This document shows, in pieces, positions 25,101-32,144 of a stretch of 64,000 bases of DNA. Position numbers and translations under genes: made by a program. The stretch's first letter is position 1, and each line of letters opens with the position of its first letter. Location of the stretch: NCBI RefSeq assembly GCF_037975245.1, contig NC_092573.1, positions 4,337,501 through 4,401,500 of the forward strand, written 5' to 3'. The DNA comes from Apostichopus japonicus (taxonomy: Eukaryota > Echinodermata > Holothuroidea > Aspidochirotida > Stichopodidae). The notes under the pieces are model-generated. The model had not been told where the DNA came from. It was given only the letters and a program-made list of their open reading frames with translations, and did not search any database.

Positions 25101-25645
25101 GGGGGGGGTGGTCACAGAACAAACAGATCGATAATATTAATATTTGTTTTGAAAGAAGTAAATTATGATGGTAAACTACTGTAGGACAGCTATTGGGCTG
25201 AAATATTTTATTTGTCTTGTCACTTTCATTGAATTGTTACAGATATTTAATCTTACAGGTCCACAACTGACAGCAATACTAAAAACTGTCACAAATTGAA
25301 CTGGGATCCTAATGTTTCAAGTTTGTTCTAGCAAAAATATTTCTTTTTTGCCCTTAACAAGTTTGTTCTTATATTTTTGCAGTCACTTTTCCATTGTTCA
25401 TTTACATTTTGAACTCCTATTCCAAAATTCATAGAGGAGTACATTTTACTTTGCTTTTAAAATTAACCTTCATTTTTCTCCATTGTTCGTAGCCTCGTAA
25501 AACAAAGACCAGATCACCCTCCACGCCGAATCTCTTTGGATCCCCTGGTTTCCACAAATCCCAGACGGTGCCTGCGTCCTTGACGTCCAAGTTTGAATCA
25601 CTTAAGACGGGATGGTTAAGTAACTTGGGAGTACAGTCAAAATAG
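1073..25645 (+). CDS. COG1: COG1 gene, 3' two thirds (17 exons, partial at 5' end)
   Basis: Conserved oligomeric Golgi complex subunit 1, a component of lobe A/B bridging in the eight-subunit COG tether, which captures retrograde vesicles at the Golgi. I recognise it by co-linear similarity to vertebrate COG1 recalled from memory. Landmarks are FDRYAD in exon 7, KWDKIEIQEETDDG in exon 13, ISRVGGHALPR in exon 14, IDPFDLDVFHPHL in exon 16, NVLPVASSQLRFNLLP in exon 17 and the C-terminal GWLSNLGVQSK in exon 18. Seventeen exons totalling 2096 nt give 697 codons with every junction phase compatible and all borders GT/AG. The N-terminal third is upstream of the window. No premature stop or frameshift is visible, so the gene looks functional. 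The largest introns (3.9 and 5.6 kb) are inflated by transposons. Confidence 0.95.
2122..2193 (+). CDS. COG1: COG1 exon
   Basis: The acceptor is TTCTCAG and the donor GTATGG. It reads NTGPYHIKLEVGNFGKYLPA then HIK. The KYLPAHIK segment matches the FKHLPASI region of vertebrate COG1. The phase is right on both sides: two leading and one trailing base. Confidence 0.85.
2520..2707 (+). CDS. COG1: COG1 exon
   Basis: It starts after GTGCAG and ends before GTCAGT. It begins FRPSLAATATPISTSYLQQS and ends TSIRDAVYELLEE. The motif Q-W-V-E-V-C-I-G-D-V-Q-H-G with the downstream IRDAVYELL is a well-conserved COG1 signature (vertebrate IRDAMWELL). Confidence 0.95.
2838..2935 (+). mobile_element. SINE-like 3' tail ending in ATA/ATT microsatellite
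   Basis: The stretch TGTAAAGCGCATTTGAATAT followed by TTTGCGCTATATAAGGATCC and an AATAAT microsatellite looks like the recurrent 3' tail of invertebrate SINE/LINE2-type retroposons. No body or target duplication is resolved. Confidence 0.45.
3192..3299 (+). CDS. COG1: COG1 exon
   Basis: A phase-0 exon of 36 codons, acceptor TTGTAG, donor GTTAGT. It reads TEDDRASWKSVCEKVLKRKL followed by SLWSEFLRSLFITRIQ. It matches the vertebrate W-x-x-(V/L)-C-x-(K/R)-(V/L)-L segment. A 31-bp minisatellite follows in the next intron. Confidence 0.95.
3532..3690. repeat. 31-bp minisatellite, about 5 copies
   Basis: The unit begins TGAGTTGATCGACTTATGTG and ends TGAACATCACA. The later copies share a C to A change (GATCGAATTAT), showing copy-by-copy spread. 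It lies in the COG1 intron between 3299 and 3814. Confidence 0.95.
3814..4052 (+). CDS. COG1: COG1 exon
   Basis: The acceptor is CATCAG and the donor GTCAGT. At 239 nt it is the longest COG1 exon here. It contains VWRESGLDIPSEAAW, matching vertebrate LWSESPNDLPSDAAW, then GGLFMKTKAFTPQTQ. It ends with two bases of a Ser codon. Confidence 0.96.
4397..4600 (+). CDS. COG1: COG1 exon with poly-glycine tract
   Basis: The acceptor is TTTCAG and the donor GTAAGC. It reads ICAALDQKVASLLDDLAHYT, then six consecutive GGA codons (Gly6), then an acidic stretch and PPFDRYADNTTLFSFMQITS. The CSALD, LDDLLAY and FDRYAD equivalents are conserved in vertebrates. The Gly tract comes from an exonic GGA microsatellite in what is a variable linker. 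Confidence 0.95.
4693..7267. mobile_element. PIF/Harbinger-like DNA element, non-autonomous, 2569 bp
   Basis: The element (4696-7264) begins GGGAAGGCTCGCAAATTTAA and ends with its reverse complement. About 40 bp of terminal inverted repeat carries a single mismatch. It is flanked by the 3-bp direct repeat TAA (4693-4695 and 7265-7267). A 3-bp TAA/TTA target duplication is the hallmark of the PIF/Harbinger superfamily. No transposase or Myb-like reading frame is visible; the longest open frames are near 100 codons and unrecognised, so it is probably a deletion derivative. It sits inside a COG1 intron and inside a 31-bp minisatellite. Confidence 0.85.
5073..5816. repeat. tandem duplication of about 360 bp, period 383 bp, inside the Harbinger-like element
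   Basis: Both copies begin GAACAGTAAGTTGG, at 5073 and 5456, and run to ACATGGAAA(C/A)AATATTGAGC. They differ by only a few substitutions, so the duplication is recent. Confidence 0.93.
8499..8597 (+). CDS. COG1: COG1 exon
   Basis: The acceptor is TTTCCAG and the donor GTAAGA. It reads LSEYLKAQLLSCKTQLEKSE then a Gly/Glu-rich end, GQAGETGVTVDR. It follows the 3.9-kb intron carrying the Harbinger-like element. The phase matches on both sides. Confidence 0.88.
9019..9126 (+). CDS. COG1: COG1 exon
   Basis: The acceptor is CCTACAG and the donor GTGAGA. It reads ALMLGRLCGAVIELCIGLKR and then AVSIADVKESKTDPIR. It corresponds to vertebrate LFMARLCQSLGELCPHLKQ. Confidence 0.93.
10694..10733 (+). 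CDS. COG1: COG1 short exon
   Basis: A 40-nt exon between GTGTAG and GTATGT reading ARSRLKRQSSSAE. It is basic and low in conservation, and falls where vertebrate COG1 also has a basic linker. It is the only exon whose inclusion rests mainly on splice sites and phase: one leading base, zero trailing. Confidence 0.75.
11175..11245 (+). CDS. COG1: COG1 exon
   Basis: The acceptor is CAATTAG and the donor GTAAGT. It reads VPSDEKEWFNLVKVFQTERE then EAYK. The W-x-x-(V/L)-K-x-x-x-x-x-E pattern matches the vertebrate KWQEVKEVLLQQ region. The next intron is 5.55 kb and contains nested hAT elements. Confidence 0.9.
12898..13071. repeat. 59-bp tandem repeat, 3 copies, inside the outer hAT element
   Basis: Each copy starts with a G-run plus GCTCTG and includes AACAACTAAGATGCAACAAG. 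The G-run shortens between copies (10, 10 and 6), indicating slippage. Confidence 0.9.
13546..14450. repeat. three diverged sub-repeats within the inner hAT element
   Basis: Blocks starting near 13546, 13726 and 14345 each read ACTATCTAAG(C/T)GGAGC..., then a variable TTGG/TTCG(C)GCG(C)AG(C)GTACAA segment, then CC(C)AGATC(A/G)CCGGAAAT or a degraded form of it. They are direct repeats of about 100 bp. Confidence 0.8.
14292..14844. repeat. 14-bp inverted repeat bounding a 553-bp segment of the inner hAT element
   Basis: CATGGGCGCAGATC (14292-14305) and its exact reverse complement GATCTGCGCCCATG (14831-14844). Further inside, GGTGGGGACGCGT recurs near both ends but in the same orientation. This could be a third-level insertion or an internal structural repeat. 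No target duplication is clear. Confidence 0.6.
16545..16612. repeat. 13-15-bp tandem repeat
   Basis: AAGGAT(C)AGTGTT is repeated about five times, ending in AAGGATCC, about 190 bp upstream of a COG1 exon. Confidence 0.9.
16798..16891 (+). CDS. COG1: COG1 exon
   Basis: The acceptor is TTTACAG and the donor GTGAGC. It reads IWSDRTCKSLVQEFERNVKD then NSPSSTLKTMT. IWSDRTCKSLVQEF corresponds to vertebrate VWSSAVVKVLIHGF. A 23-bp tandem repeat starts immediately inside the following intron. Confidence 0.93.
16896..17012. repeat. 23-bp tandem repeat starting just inside an intron
   Basis: CGATCCACAATTTCTCTTTG followed by GGG is repeated about four to five times, beginning 5 bp after the donor of the COG1 exon at 16798-16891. 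Confidence 0.92.
17529..17606 (+). CDS. COG1: COG1 exon
   Basis: The acceptor is GGCACAG and the donor GTTATA. It is phase 0 and 26 codons long, reading KWDKIEIQEETDDGKKVTSM then IHLPVQ. It is nearly superimposable on vertebrate SWDELEIQEE...VTSKIRLPAQ. Its 5' end and acceptor are duplicated at about 18.9 kb. Confidence 0.97.
17918..17994 (+). CDS. COG1: COG1 exon
   Basis: The acceptor is CAAATAG and the donor GTAAAC. It reads SSWFVQCLLFGLCEEISRVG then GHALPR. SW-x-VQ-x-(L/F)-LF-x-LC-x-EI-x-RVGGHALP is the most conserved COG1 block in the window. Confidence 0.98.
18722..18914 (+). repeat. duplicated intron end with decoy acceptor of a COG1 exon
   Basis: This segment repeats 17359-17538: CCTGATCTGG, CCATTCTTATGCAAATGATA and the terminal GACACAGAAGTGGGACA are all shared. 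The copy includes the 3' splice site and the first three codons (KWD) of the exon at 17529, then diverges. It lies in the intron before the exon at 19197. Confidence 0.9.
19197..19374 (+). CDS. COG1: COG1 exon
   Basis: The acceptor is TATGCAG and the donor GTTGGT. It reads TTITGLIQGISQGLISCYVG, continues HLKEMKASSKILNQSQALQS, and then VFDVRFLSNIMSGRGEDKK. It aligns with vertebrate VTLQEML...ALQLLYDLRYLNIVL. A minus-strand shadow ORF overlaps it and is not coding. Confidence 0.96.
19740..19925. repeat. degenerate TACTCG/TACTTG-type repeat region
   Basis: It is rich in GTACTTGTACTC and GTACCCA motifs and contains ACCAAGGGACATTCTAGTTG then TACTCGTACTC. A related sequence recurs at 39945-40105 (ACCAAGGGGAATTCTACTTG then TACTTAC). 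Confidence 0.65.
19967..20098 (+). CDS. COG1: COG1 exon
   Basis: The acceptor is ATTTTAG and the donor GTGAGA. It is phase 0 and 44 codons long. It contains VVDAFEGYIDPFDLDVFHPH then LQQKLNSHSQRCS. IDPFDLDVF is invariant in the COG1 sequences I can recall. Confidence 0.98.
20099..23245 (+). other. COG1 intron, 3.1 kb
   Basis: The flanking exons join in phase. The contents are AT-rich with a T18 run near 20683 and C-rich runs. I found no repeat pair or exon in it. Confidence 0.8.
23246..23443 (+). CDS. COG1: COG1 exon
   Basis: The acceptor is ACTGCAG and the donor GTAGGT. It is phase 0 with 66 codons. It begins LLMGSLTNPNKHLYTTHRAA and contains HNVLPVASSQLRFNLLPMS, matching vertebrate HNILPLASSQIRFGLLPLS. 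The remainder, TVQGTSLATVQPAIPRIDPE, is a low-conservation linker. Confidence 0.97.
23444..25492 (+). other. last COG1 intron, 2.0 kb
   Basis: Phase-0 intron. It contains recurrent GATCTTAAAG/CAGATCTT words suggestive of an old decayed repeat, plus C/G-rich runs. No exon is visible. Confidence 0.75.
25493..25645 (+). CDS. COG1: COG1 terminal exon with stop codon
   Basis: The acceptor is GTTCGTAG. Fifty codons precede TAG at 25643-25645. It reads PRKTKTRSPSTPNLFGSPGF, then a linker, then SKFESLKTGWLSNLGVQSK. The end matches the vertebrate C-terminus (LFKLGWLSSM). The stop is followed within 20 bp by a GTGAGT-containing 49-bp repeat. Confidence 0.97.
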   Translation, partial: PRKTKTRSPSTPNLFGSPGFHKSQTVPASLTSKFESLKTGWLSNLGVQSK

Positions 25646-27015
25646 AAGTGTGAATTAACAAAACGGTGAGTTAAATTTGTAAAATGACCTCACAATAGCA
25701 AGTAGCGATTAAATGTGAGTTAAATTTGTAAAATGACCTCACGATAGCAAGAAGCGATTGAATATGAGTTAAATTTGTAAAATGACCTCACGATAGCAAG
25801 AAGAGATTAATTCCTTTTTGTATCGCTTTTCTGTCTTCCTTATTTTTTCTTTTTCTTTTTTTTCTCCTTTTCATCTAACATTGAGGAATATTTGGGTGAT
25901 GCTGTTTTGTTAAATCCTGCAGTCTGTAGTGATGCATAAAGGAACTTAGTGTACTTCATCGTCAAGACATTGTCAAGATTTCTTGTGTACTGTGTGTGGA
26001 TGTGGTATCAGAGGAAGCCCTCTATTACAAATGCTGAACATGTAATATTATGTACAGACATCTTTAATAATTGCACCGATAAATCATTTGGTATCTGTTT
26101 TATGAAATATCCGTGTTCAGAAACAGACAGATCATAGTTCAGTATCTGAAGTTTGGAATTGAATGAAGGAATTACAGTTAAATGAAATACTGTCTCCATA
26201 GATGCAATTTATTTCTTTACCATCCTCTGTTTCTGAAAATAATTCATCGGGATACATATATGACTCTTGGGCACTGTGCAAATTACAGCAGACTTAAATA
26301 TTCTTAAAGTTACCTGCTGCCCTCTAGTTGAGATAAGCATGAAGGCCTGTCTAAACTCTGAAGTGATAGTCTCATAATCTGATTCTGGGGCTCATTCTCT
26401 AGAAAGCATCAAAGTGTTGCTGACTCATGGAGCTTTCTCCTACCCACAAAAGTAGCTTGGTGATAAAAAATACATTCACATCGAGAGCGGCTGTGATAAA
26501 AAGCAACATGATTATGCTGATTGTATGCACCAGGATGTGCTGGTAATGTCTTTAATACATTGTTCCAGGGGCAGACGGCATATCTTGAGCTTCAACTGCT
26601 CAGCATCGTATTAATTATGGATGTATTTCTCTCCTCTGAATGTAAATTTTTATTGGTGTTTTGCTGATTTTACATCCGACATATGGTTGACATTACTGTG
26701 ATAAACAAAATATAAAATTGACAACCAGCACGAAAGGATGTCAGGGATTGTATACAGAGATTATTACCAACACACATAGAAAGCCACTTTTACATGATGT
26801 GGTACTAACTTGGGTATGACATAGAAAGCCCAGATTATTGAATAGAGCTTCTTATTCCTAAATTTGTCATTTTCAGTTTATTTATGGGGAATGTCTTCTT
26901 CTACAAGAATAGCCCCCGGAATACATAACTAAATTCAACACTTCAGTTGTATGCTCGTTCAATTTGTTATCTCTATAAAAATGAATTAAATGATTTCATA
27001 ATACTAAAATAAATA
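25646..27015 (+). other. likely COG1 3' UTR and downstream DNA
   Basis: No further COG1 reading frame is seen. The first canonical AATAAA after the stop is in a run near 27008-27017, which would make a 3' UTR of about 1.4 kb. An earlier non-canonical site is equally possible. The early part holds the 49-bp triple repeat; the rest is unremarkable AT-rich sequence. Confidence 0.4.
25664..25810 (+). repeat. 49-bp tandem repeat, 3 copies, in COG1 3' UTR
   Basis: Three near-identical copies begin with GTGAGTTAAATTTGTAAAAT, GTGAGTTAAATTTG and ATGAGTTAAATTTG. Each contains GTGAG and, about 20 bp later, CTCAC (the third has ATGAG), so it can form a short hairpin. The first copy also starts with a consensus-like 5' splice site. 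Confidence 0.9.
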
Positions 27016-27341
27016 AAAAAAACTGTAAAGAATAGCATGGCAAGACAAATTTCCGTTTCGTGGGACTCTTATGAAATATGTTTTCTCAGTGGATCTTCCC
27101 CAGCTAGGGAAATTCCCTCTTACTGCGCACTACCAGTAACTATTCATAAAGAACGATCCAGCCTTGGATGAACTCCTCTTTGAAGTTTGGAAATAGAATC
27201 ACAATCTCATGATCAAAAATACTCTCGATAAAGATAACACAGTTCTCCAAACTTTCTAAGATTAGTTACGATGTCAGTGTTCTATAACCATGCGTCACTC
27301 ACCCGGGTTTTATCTGGCTGCTATGTACGTTATGTAAATAC

Positions 27342-27457
27342 CTTGGTACGAAAGTGCTTGGTGAAGAGCCAGCAATTCTTTGATTGTGTAATACCTAAAA
27401 ATACTATCCTGTGTTCCCCTTGCATCATATCAAAACGGTTTCGTTTATAGCCAGCAG
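27342..27457 (-). CDS. possible minus-strand exon
   Basis: On the minus strand a TTTTACAG acceptor precedes 38 open codons reading AGYKRNRFDMMQGEHRIVFL then GITQSKNCWLFTKHFRTK, ending before GTATTT. The composition is protein-like, but 38 codons can occur by chance in AT-rich DNA. A downstream minus-strand acceptor (CTAATCTTAG, about 27261-27270) would add a short terminal frame. I do not recognise it. Confidence 0.25.
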
Positions 27458-28329
27458 CTGTAAAACTGGCTATCGCTTAGAGTGTCCTTTGAGAATATGT
27501 TTTTTAATTCGTCAATATTTTATTAGCGGGGGTAAAGAGAGGTGGAGGGGGAAGGGAAGGAAGGAGTTACATATCCAGAGCAATAAAGGATTCTTTTAGA
27601 TTGTTAAATAAACACCTCAGTGGCCATAGTACTTTCTCACTGAAAATCTGCAAACTTTTATTTTATGAGCTCTACGTTTTGCATTCACAGTGCTGTGTGT
27701 GCACTTTTGTTCAAAACGAGTATCAACATTGATCAGGTGGAAACTTCCATTTTTGGGAGTGAGAATGTTGTCGTAAATGTCTTACCAAATGATTAGAAGC
27801 ATCTATTATCACAATTCAATTCAAATTTATTTCTGGTATGATGATACAGAAAAAGCAAAAGACAACAGAACACACAGAACAGTAGAAAATAGCATAATGT
27901 AAACAGCCCTAGAAAGCAAAGATACTAATAACAAGGCTGTGATGTAACAGAAAATAAAAGATATTTTCAAAATAATAGAAGATAATTGATTTGTGTACTG
28001 TGTGATTGGGAAAGAAAGTTTTGTTTAAATGATTACATACCTAAAGGAATTGAAGACGTGCCGCCCTCTGAAAAAAGTAAACTTTCCATTACTTGCAAGT
28101 GAATTTTTTTTCTTGTCAGACAGTAATGAAACGTAATACCTTTCTATCTGGACCTGAGATGTCCATTGCTGCTATGTACACTGTATTGTGGGTATTGACC
28201 GTAGCTGTATGTACTGACTGTACACTAGTGTCTAATTACCGACGGTAGCAAGCTGTGTGCGTATTTTCTGGGATCAATGGTGGTGTCTAACACTTCTGTT
28301 ACACCTCATTCGAAACTAGGTCAGATTAC

Positions 28330-28419
28330 CGGCATTAGACGTTTCTTTGTGCCCGAGTCTTCACTCCCTTTACTAAGAGTGCTGTCTCCAAGGTTGGAGT
28401 TGAGGTTGGCTGCAGCCAT
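28330..28419 (-). CDS. possible minus-strand first exon
   Basis: On the minus strand an ATG in good context (CAGCATGGC) opens 30 codons, MAAANLNSNLGDSTLSKGSE then DSGTKKRLMP, ending exactly before GTAATC. It is hydrophilic and low-complexity like many N-termini. Its connection to 27342-27457 needs an intervening exon that I could not establish. Confidence 0.25.
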
Positions 28420-29075
28420 GCTGCGTAGGACTTACAATTTCACACAATAGGCACTACTGTTCTGCTAAAGGTTATCTCAATTGTATGATATTAATGCAGC
28501 CTTGCTGCAGGGGATTCTCTTGGACACGTTGCCTCAGGGCTGCTACTTGGAAATTATCAGCCACTCTGTAGCTGTAATGATTTGATTAGTTCTTAGAGTT
28601 AATGAGTGATCAAGTCTTTAAAAATAACATTTAGCTGAATGATTGGTTGCTTAAAAAAAGCAATACCGTGTTGAGAATGTCAGGAAGGTATTCACATTTG
28701 AAGGAAACTGATTTAATCAGATTGTAGCATGTCCGCTAGAAACATCCATACCAAAAGGTTTTCTGAATTCATATACACAGGAAATAATGTTACTAACCGT
28801 ACCGGTAATTTATTGCTGTCAATTTATTCCATATATTCTCTGCAATTTTAAAAACATCAAACATATTATAGTCTGCGAAGGGTTACTGTAAGCGTAATAC
28901 TAGTAAAAGAAATGCTTATATTATGTAAGCGATGCTGTAAACATTACTAAGTTTGAAAGAAATATTGCTTATGTCCTGTGAACAAAAAAACTGATGAAAG
29001 CAAACCTAAAATGGTGTTAACGAGCATTCTTTGGCAAGTTTGGCGCTATTGACTGAGACACTGACCATCATGTGC

Positions 29076-29152
29076 AAGTTTGTGACAGATAAAAGGAAGG
29101 TCAAATTTATTCCGTCCACGTCACTAACGTACGGGAAATGTGTCACAAACTT
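29076..29152. repeat. perfect 12-bp inverted repeat with 53-bp loop
   Basis: AAGTTTGTGACA (29076-29087) and TGTCACAAACTT (29141-29152), in a locally CpG-richer patch of otherwise AT-rich DNA. Confidence 0.85.
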
Positions 29153-30561
29153 CAACAGTTTCGTTTTGTTTGATTAACCGTGGAGAGAATGTCACACGGC
29201 ACGGGCATTTATCAAACAAACAACATTTTATATTATGTAACAATAAGAACCTCTCAGAGAAGTGAACAACTCAATGAAAACTCAAGCAACATACTATTTT
29301 AGGTCTTTGATTAGGCCAAATTACAAGACCGCAAGCCATACCATTCACCTTATGTAGGTCAGTCACTGTAAGCCTTTCATGAAATACGTTGTACGAAACT
29401 ACGAAGCATTACAATTAGTTGTCAAAGTCCCTGATTGGCTTAGGAAATCAAATGAAAATGAAATTTTTACTGCTAAAAACTCTCTATCTCTCTCTCTATT
29501 AGAATAAGGTAATGTGGTTATCTAGAGAGCAAAAGATTTCTTTCCCAGAATTTCCTCACAAATGAGACTTTTGAGAGGAAATGAAATAACTTGATTTGTT
29601 GTACTAAAGAAAGTAAGATCCTGTCCAGTGCAGGAATTTAAACTACCAATGGGAGAATAGGATGAATACACTGATTTGATGATATCATCAACTTTCTCTT
29701 ATAATGTACATCACATTAATTTGTAACTAAATGAAAAGTGAGAAAAATCTTTAATCTTGTTACGGTATAAAATATTGAAATTTCTTGTTCTTTTTCCTCT
29801 GTTTGGAAAGACTCTCTACACATCATAGTGACTTTGTGGCGTGGGGAGGGGGGGTTCTCCTTTTGTATTCATGATAATCAGTTGTTTTTTTTCAGGCTGA
29901 AGGATTTTTTTTTTCAACCGATTATCATAAAAGAATGTTTTGCTGAAGTTGGAGTAATAGAAAGAACATTAACTAGTGTAATAAAAGTCAGGAATCTATG
30001 TTCTTTGTAGTCCCCCTCCTACATAACTGGTTATTGTGCAGGATACTTTGTACAAGTAAAACTTCACTAACTCAGTAACAAAACCTAGCTGTGAAGACTA
30101 TCTGGTGAATTTATTTTTCAATTCTGTGTTAAATATGATATGAACTTTAGCTTTCATTGTAATTCTTCTGTAATCATTTATGAGCATATATTTATGTCAG
30201 TCATGGGTTGACTGGGTTTTGCTGATGTTTGAAATGAATGTTGTGAAAGTAACATGCTTTAGCTTTATAAGGAGATAGACTAGGGGACCCAACTAGGAGC
30301 AATTGGGTCTCCCCCTCTCCCCTGTTCCCTCCCACCCTCACTTAGTTGAGAAATGCCCTGTTTAATCTACGTCTTGTATTTGGTATTGGCATTCCAACCA
30401 ATTCATCTAATACTTAAACACAATAATATTTTATGTTGTGTCAATTGCATACCTTCATGTTATTGCCTAAGGGAAAAATTTCTACAAGAAAATCAACAAC
30501 ATAAACAAGAAACGAAATTAGAATCAAATTGAAAGAAGCAAGAAAAAAGCAAAGAAGGTTT

Positions 30562-30634
30562 TGACAAGAATGGGATTTGAAGCAGGGATATTAAGATTTC
30601 TAGTCCTGTGTTCTACCAGCTGAACAGCTATCCC
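30562..30634 (-). mobile_element. tRNA-derived SINE head (or tRNA pseudogene)
   Basis: The minus strand reads GGGATAGCTGTTCAGCTGGT then AGAACACAGGACTAGAAATC and ends with a B-box-like GCTTCAAATCCC. The A-box, anticodon-stem and B-box spacing follow tRNA architecture, but pairing is degraded, so this is a retroposon head rather than a functional tRNA. Confidence 0.7.
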
Positions 30635-30702
30635 TTGGTTGGTGGCAATCCCTTCATCTTCTTTCATTTGGTTGTAGTTTTACACTGGCACACCCAGCAA
30701 AG

Positions 30703-31194
30703 GATGGGGTAATAGGGATATAAGACACTAAGCCCTGGATACCTCGGTTTGTATTGAAGCATGGGATTGGATAACAGGTACATAAGGAACTAAGCCCTGG
30801 ATACCTCGGTTTGTATTAAAGCATGGGATTGGATAATAGGGATATAAGGAACTAAGCCCTGGATACCTCGGTTTGTATTAACGCACGGGATTGGATAATA
30901 GGGATATAAGGAACTAAGCCCTGGATACCTGGGTTTGTATTAAAGCACGGGATTGGATAATAGGGATATAAGGAACTAAGCCCTGGATACCTCGGTTTGT
31001 ATTAACGCACGGGATTGGATAATAGGGATATAAGGAACTAAGCCCTGGATACCTGGGTTTGTATTAAAGCACGGGATTGGATAATAGGGATATAAGGAAC
31101 TAAGCCCTGGATACCTGGGTTTGTATTAAAGCACGGGATTGGATAATAGGGATATAAGGAACTAAGGCCTGGATATTTCGATTTGTATTAAAGT
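30703..31194. repeat. 62-bp tandem array, about 8 copies
   Basis: The unit contains GGGATTGGATAATAGGGATA, TAAGGAACTAAGCCCTGGAT and ACCTCGGTTTGTATTAAAGC. Variants (CTCGG/CTGGG, AACGC/AAAGC) alternate along the array. Confidence 0.96.
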
Positions 31195-31357
31195 ACAGTC
31201 TTGTAATACAGAGGTCACTCACACAAATGCCCACTTTATGCCAAGAAGTTTGTTTTCAAATTGAAAATAATTCCTGGAAAGATTTTAGTGGACTGAGGCA
31301 ACAATTTACTGGTAGTTCGCGTATCATTTATTCTTTTATCATTTATCTTTTTAACAG

Positions 31358-31481
31358 AATTAAATGCAAAACTGGCCGATGTTGTCAAATTAATCCCACA
31401 ATGCAGTATCATTGTACAACAAAGATTGCACAATCCTGTGTTAGTTTTGTCTTTGCATGTGTTATATAAATGTCACCTTCT
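31358..31481 (+). CDS. candidate exon of an unrecognised + strand gene
   Basis: After a good acceptor (ATCTTTTTAACAG) the frame reads LNAKLADVVKLIPQCSIIVQ, QRLHNPVLVLSLH and onwards, open until a GTAAAC donor at 31482. Two leading and two trailing bases. Hydrophobic-heptad-like spacing suggests an alpha-helical protein. I do not recognise the family. It is the most upstream exon of this gene I can support, so the start codon is missing. Confidence 0.5.
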
Positions 31482-31716
31482 GTAAACATCTGTAATGGTT
31501 CCAGTAAGGATGATCATCTTCAGACTTTCCTTTAAAAACAGAGTTGTCAGCATAATGTGGAGTGGGTGGGACGGAGGTTAGGAGGGGGAGGGGGAGGAGG
31601 CAGCTATATTCATACATAAAAATTCTTGGTAAAATTCTTGTGCAATGTATGTTAACTCTAGTCCTTTTTTAATTATTATTCTGTTGGGTTCTGCTAAACT
31701 GTGGAAACCTTTAACA

Positions 31717-32144
31717 CCCTCCCTCCCTCCCTCCCTCCCTCCCTCCCTCCCTCCCTCCCTCCCTCCCTCCCTCCCTCCCTCCCTCCCTCCCTCCCTCCCT
31801 CCCTCCCTCCCTCCCTCCCTCCCTCCCTCCCTCCCTCCCTCCCTCCCTCCCTCCCTCCCTCCCTCCCTCCCTCCCTCCCTCCCTCCCTCCCTCCCTCCCT
31901 CCCTCCCTCCCTCCCTCCCTCCCTCCCTCCCTCCCTCCCTCCCTCCCTCCCTCCCTCCCTCCCTCCCTCCCTCCCTCCCTCCCTCCCTCCCTCCCTCCCT
32001 CCCTCCCTCCCTCCCTCCCTCCCTCCCTCCCTCCCTCCCTCCCTCCCTCCCTCCCTCCCTCCCTCCCTCCCTCCCTCCCTCCCTCCCTCCCTCCCTCCCT
32101 CCCTCCCTCCCTCCCTCCCTCCCTCCCTCCCTCCCTCCCTCCCT
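31717..32144. repeat. perfect (CCCT)107 microsatellite
   Basis: 428 bp of uninterrupted CCCT. The complementary strand is (AGGG)n, with G-quadruplex potential, and the tract is a pure homopurine-homopyrimidine run. Long proline/serine or glycine/arginine ORFs in this span are artefacts. Confidence 0.99.

Noticed and set aside
30703-31194. Regular repeats as a CRISPR-like array
   Set aside because: The units are contiguous and near identical with no unique spacers, in a eukaryotic genome; this is a minisatellite. The same holds for the arrays at 3532, 7265, 44058 and 49551.
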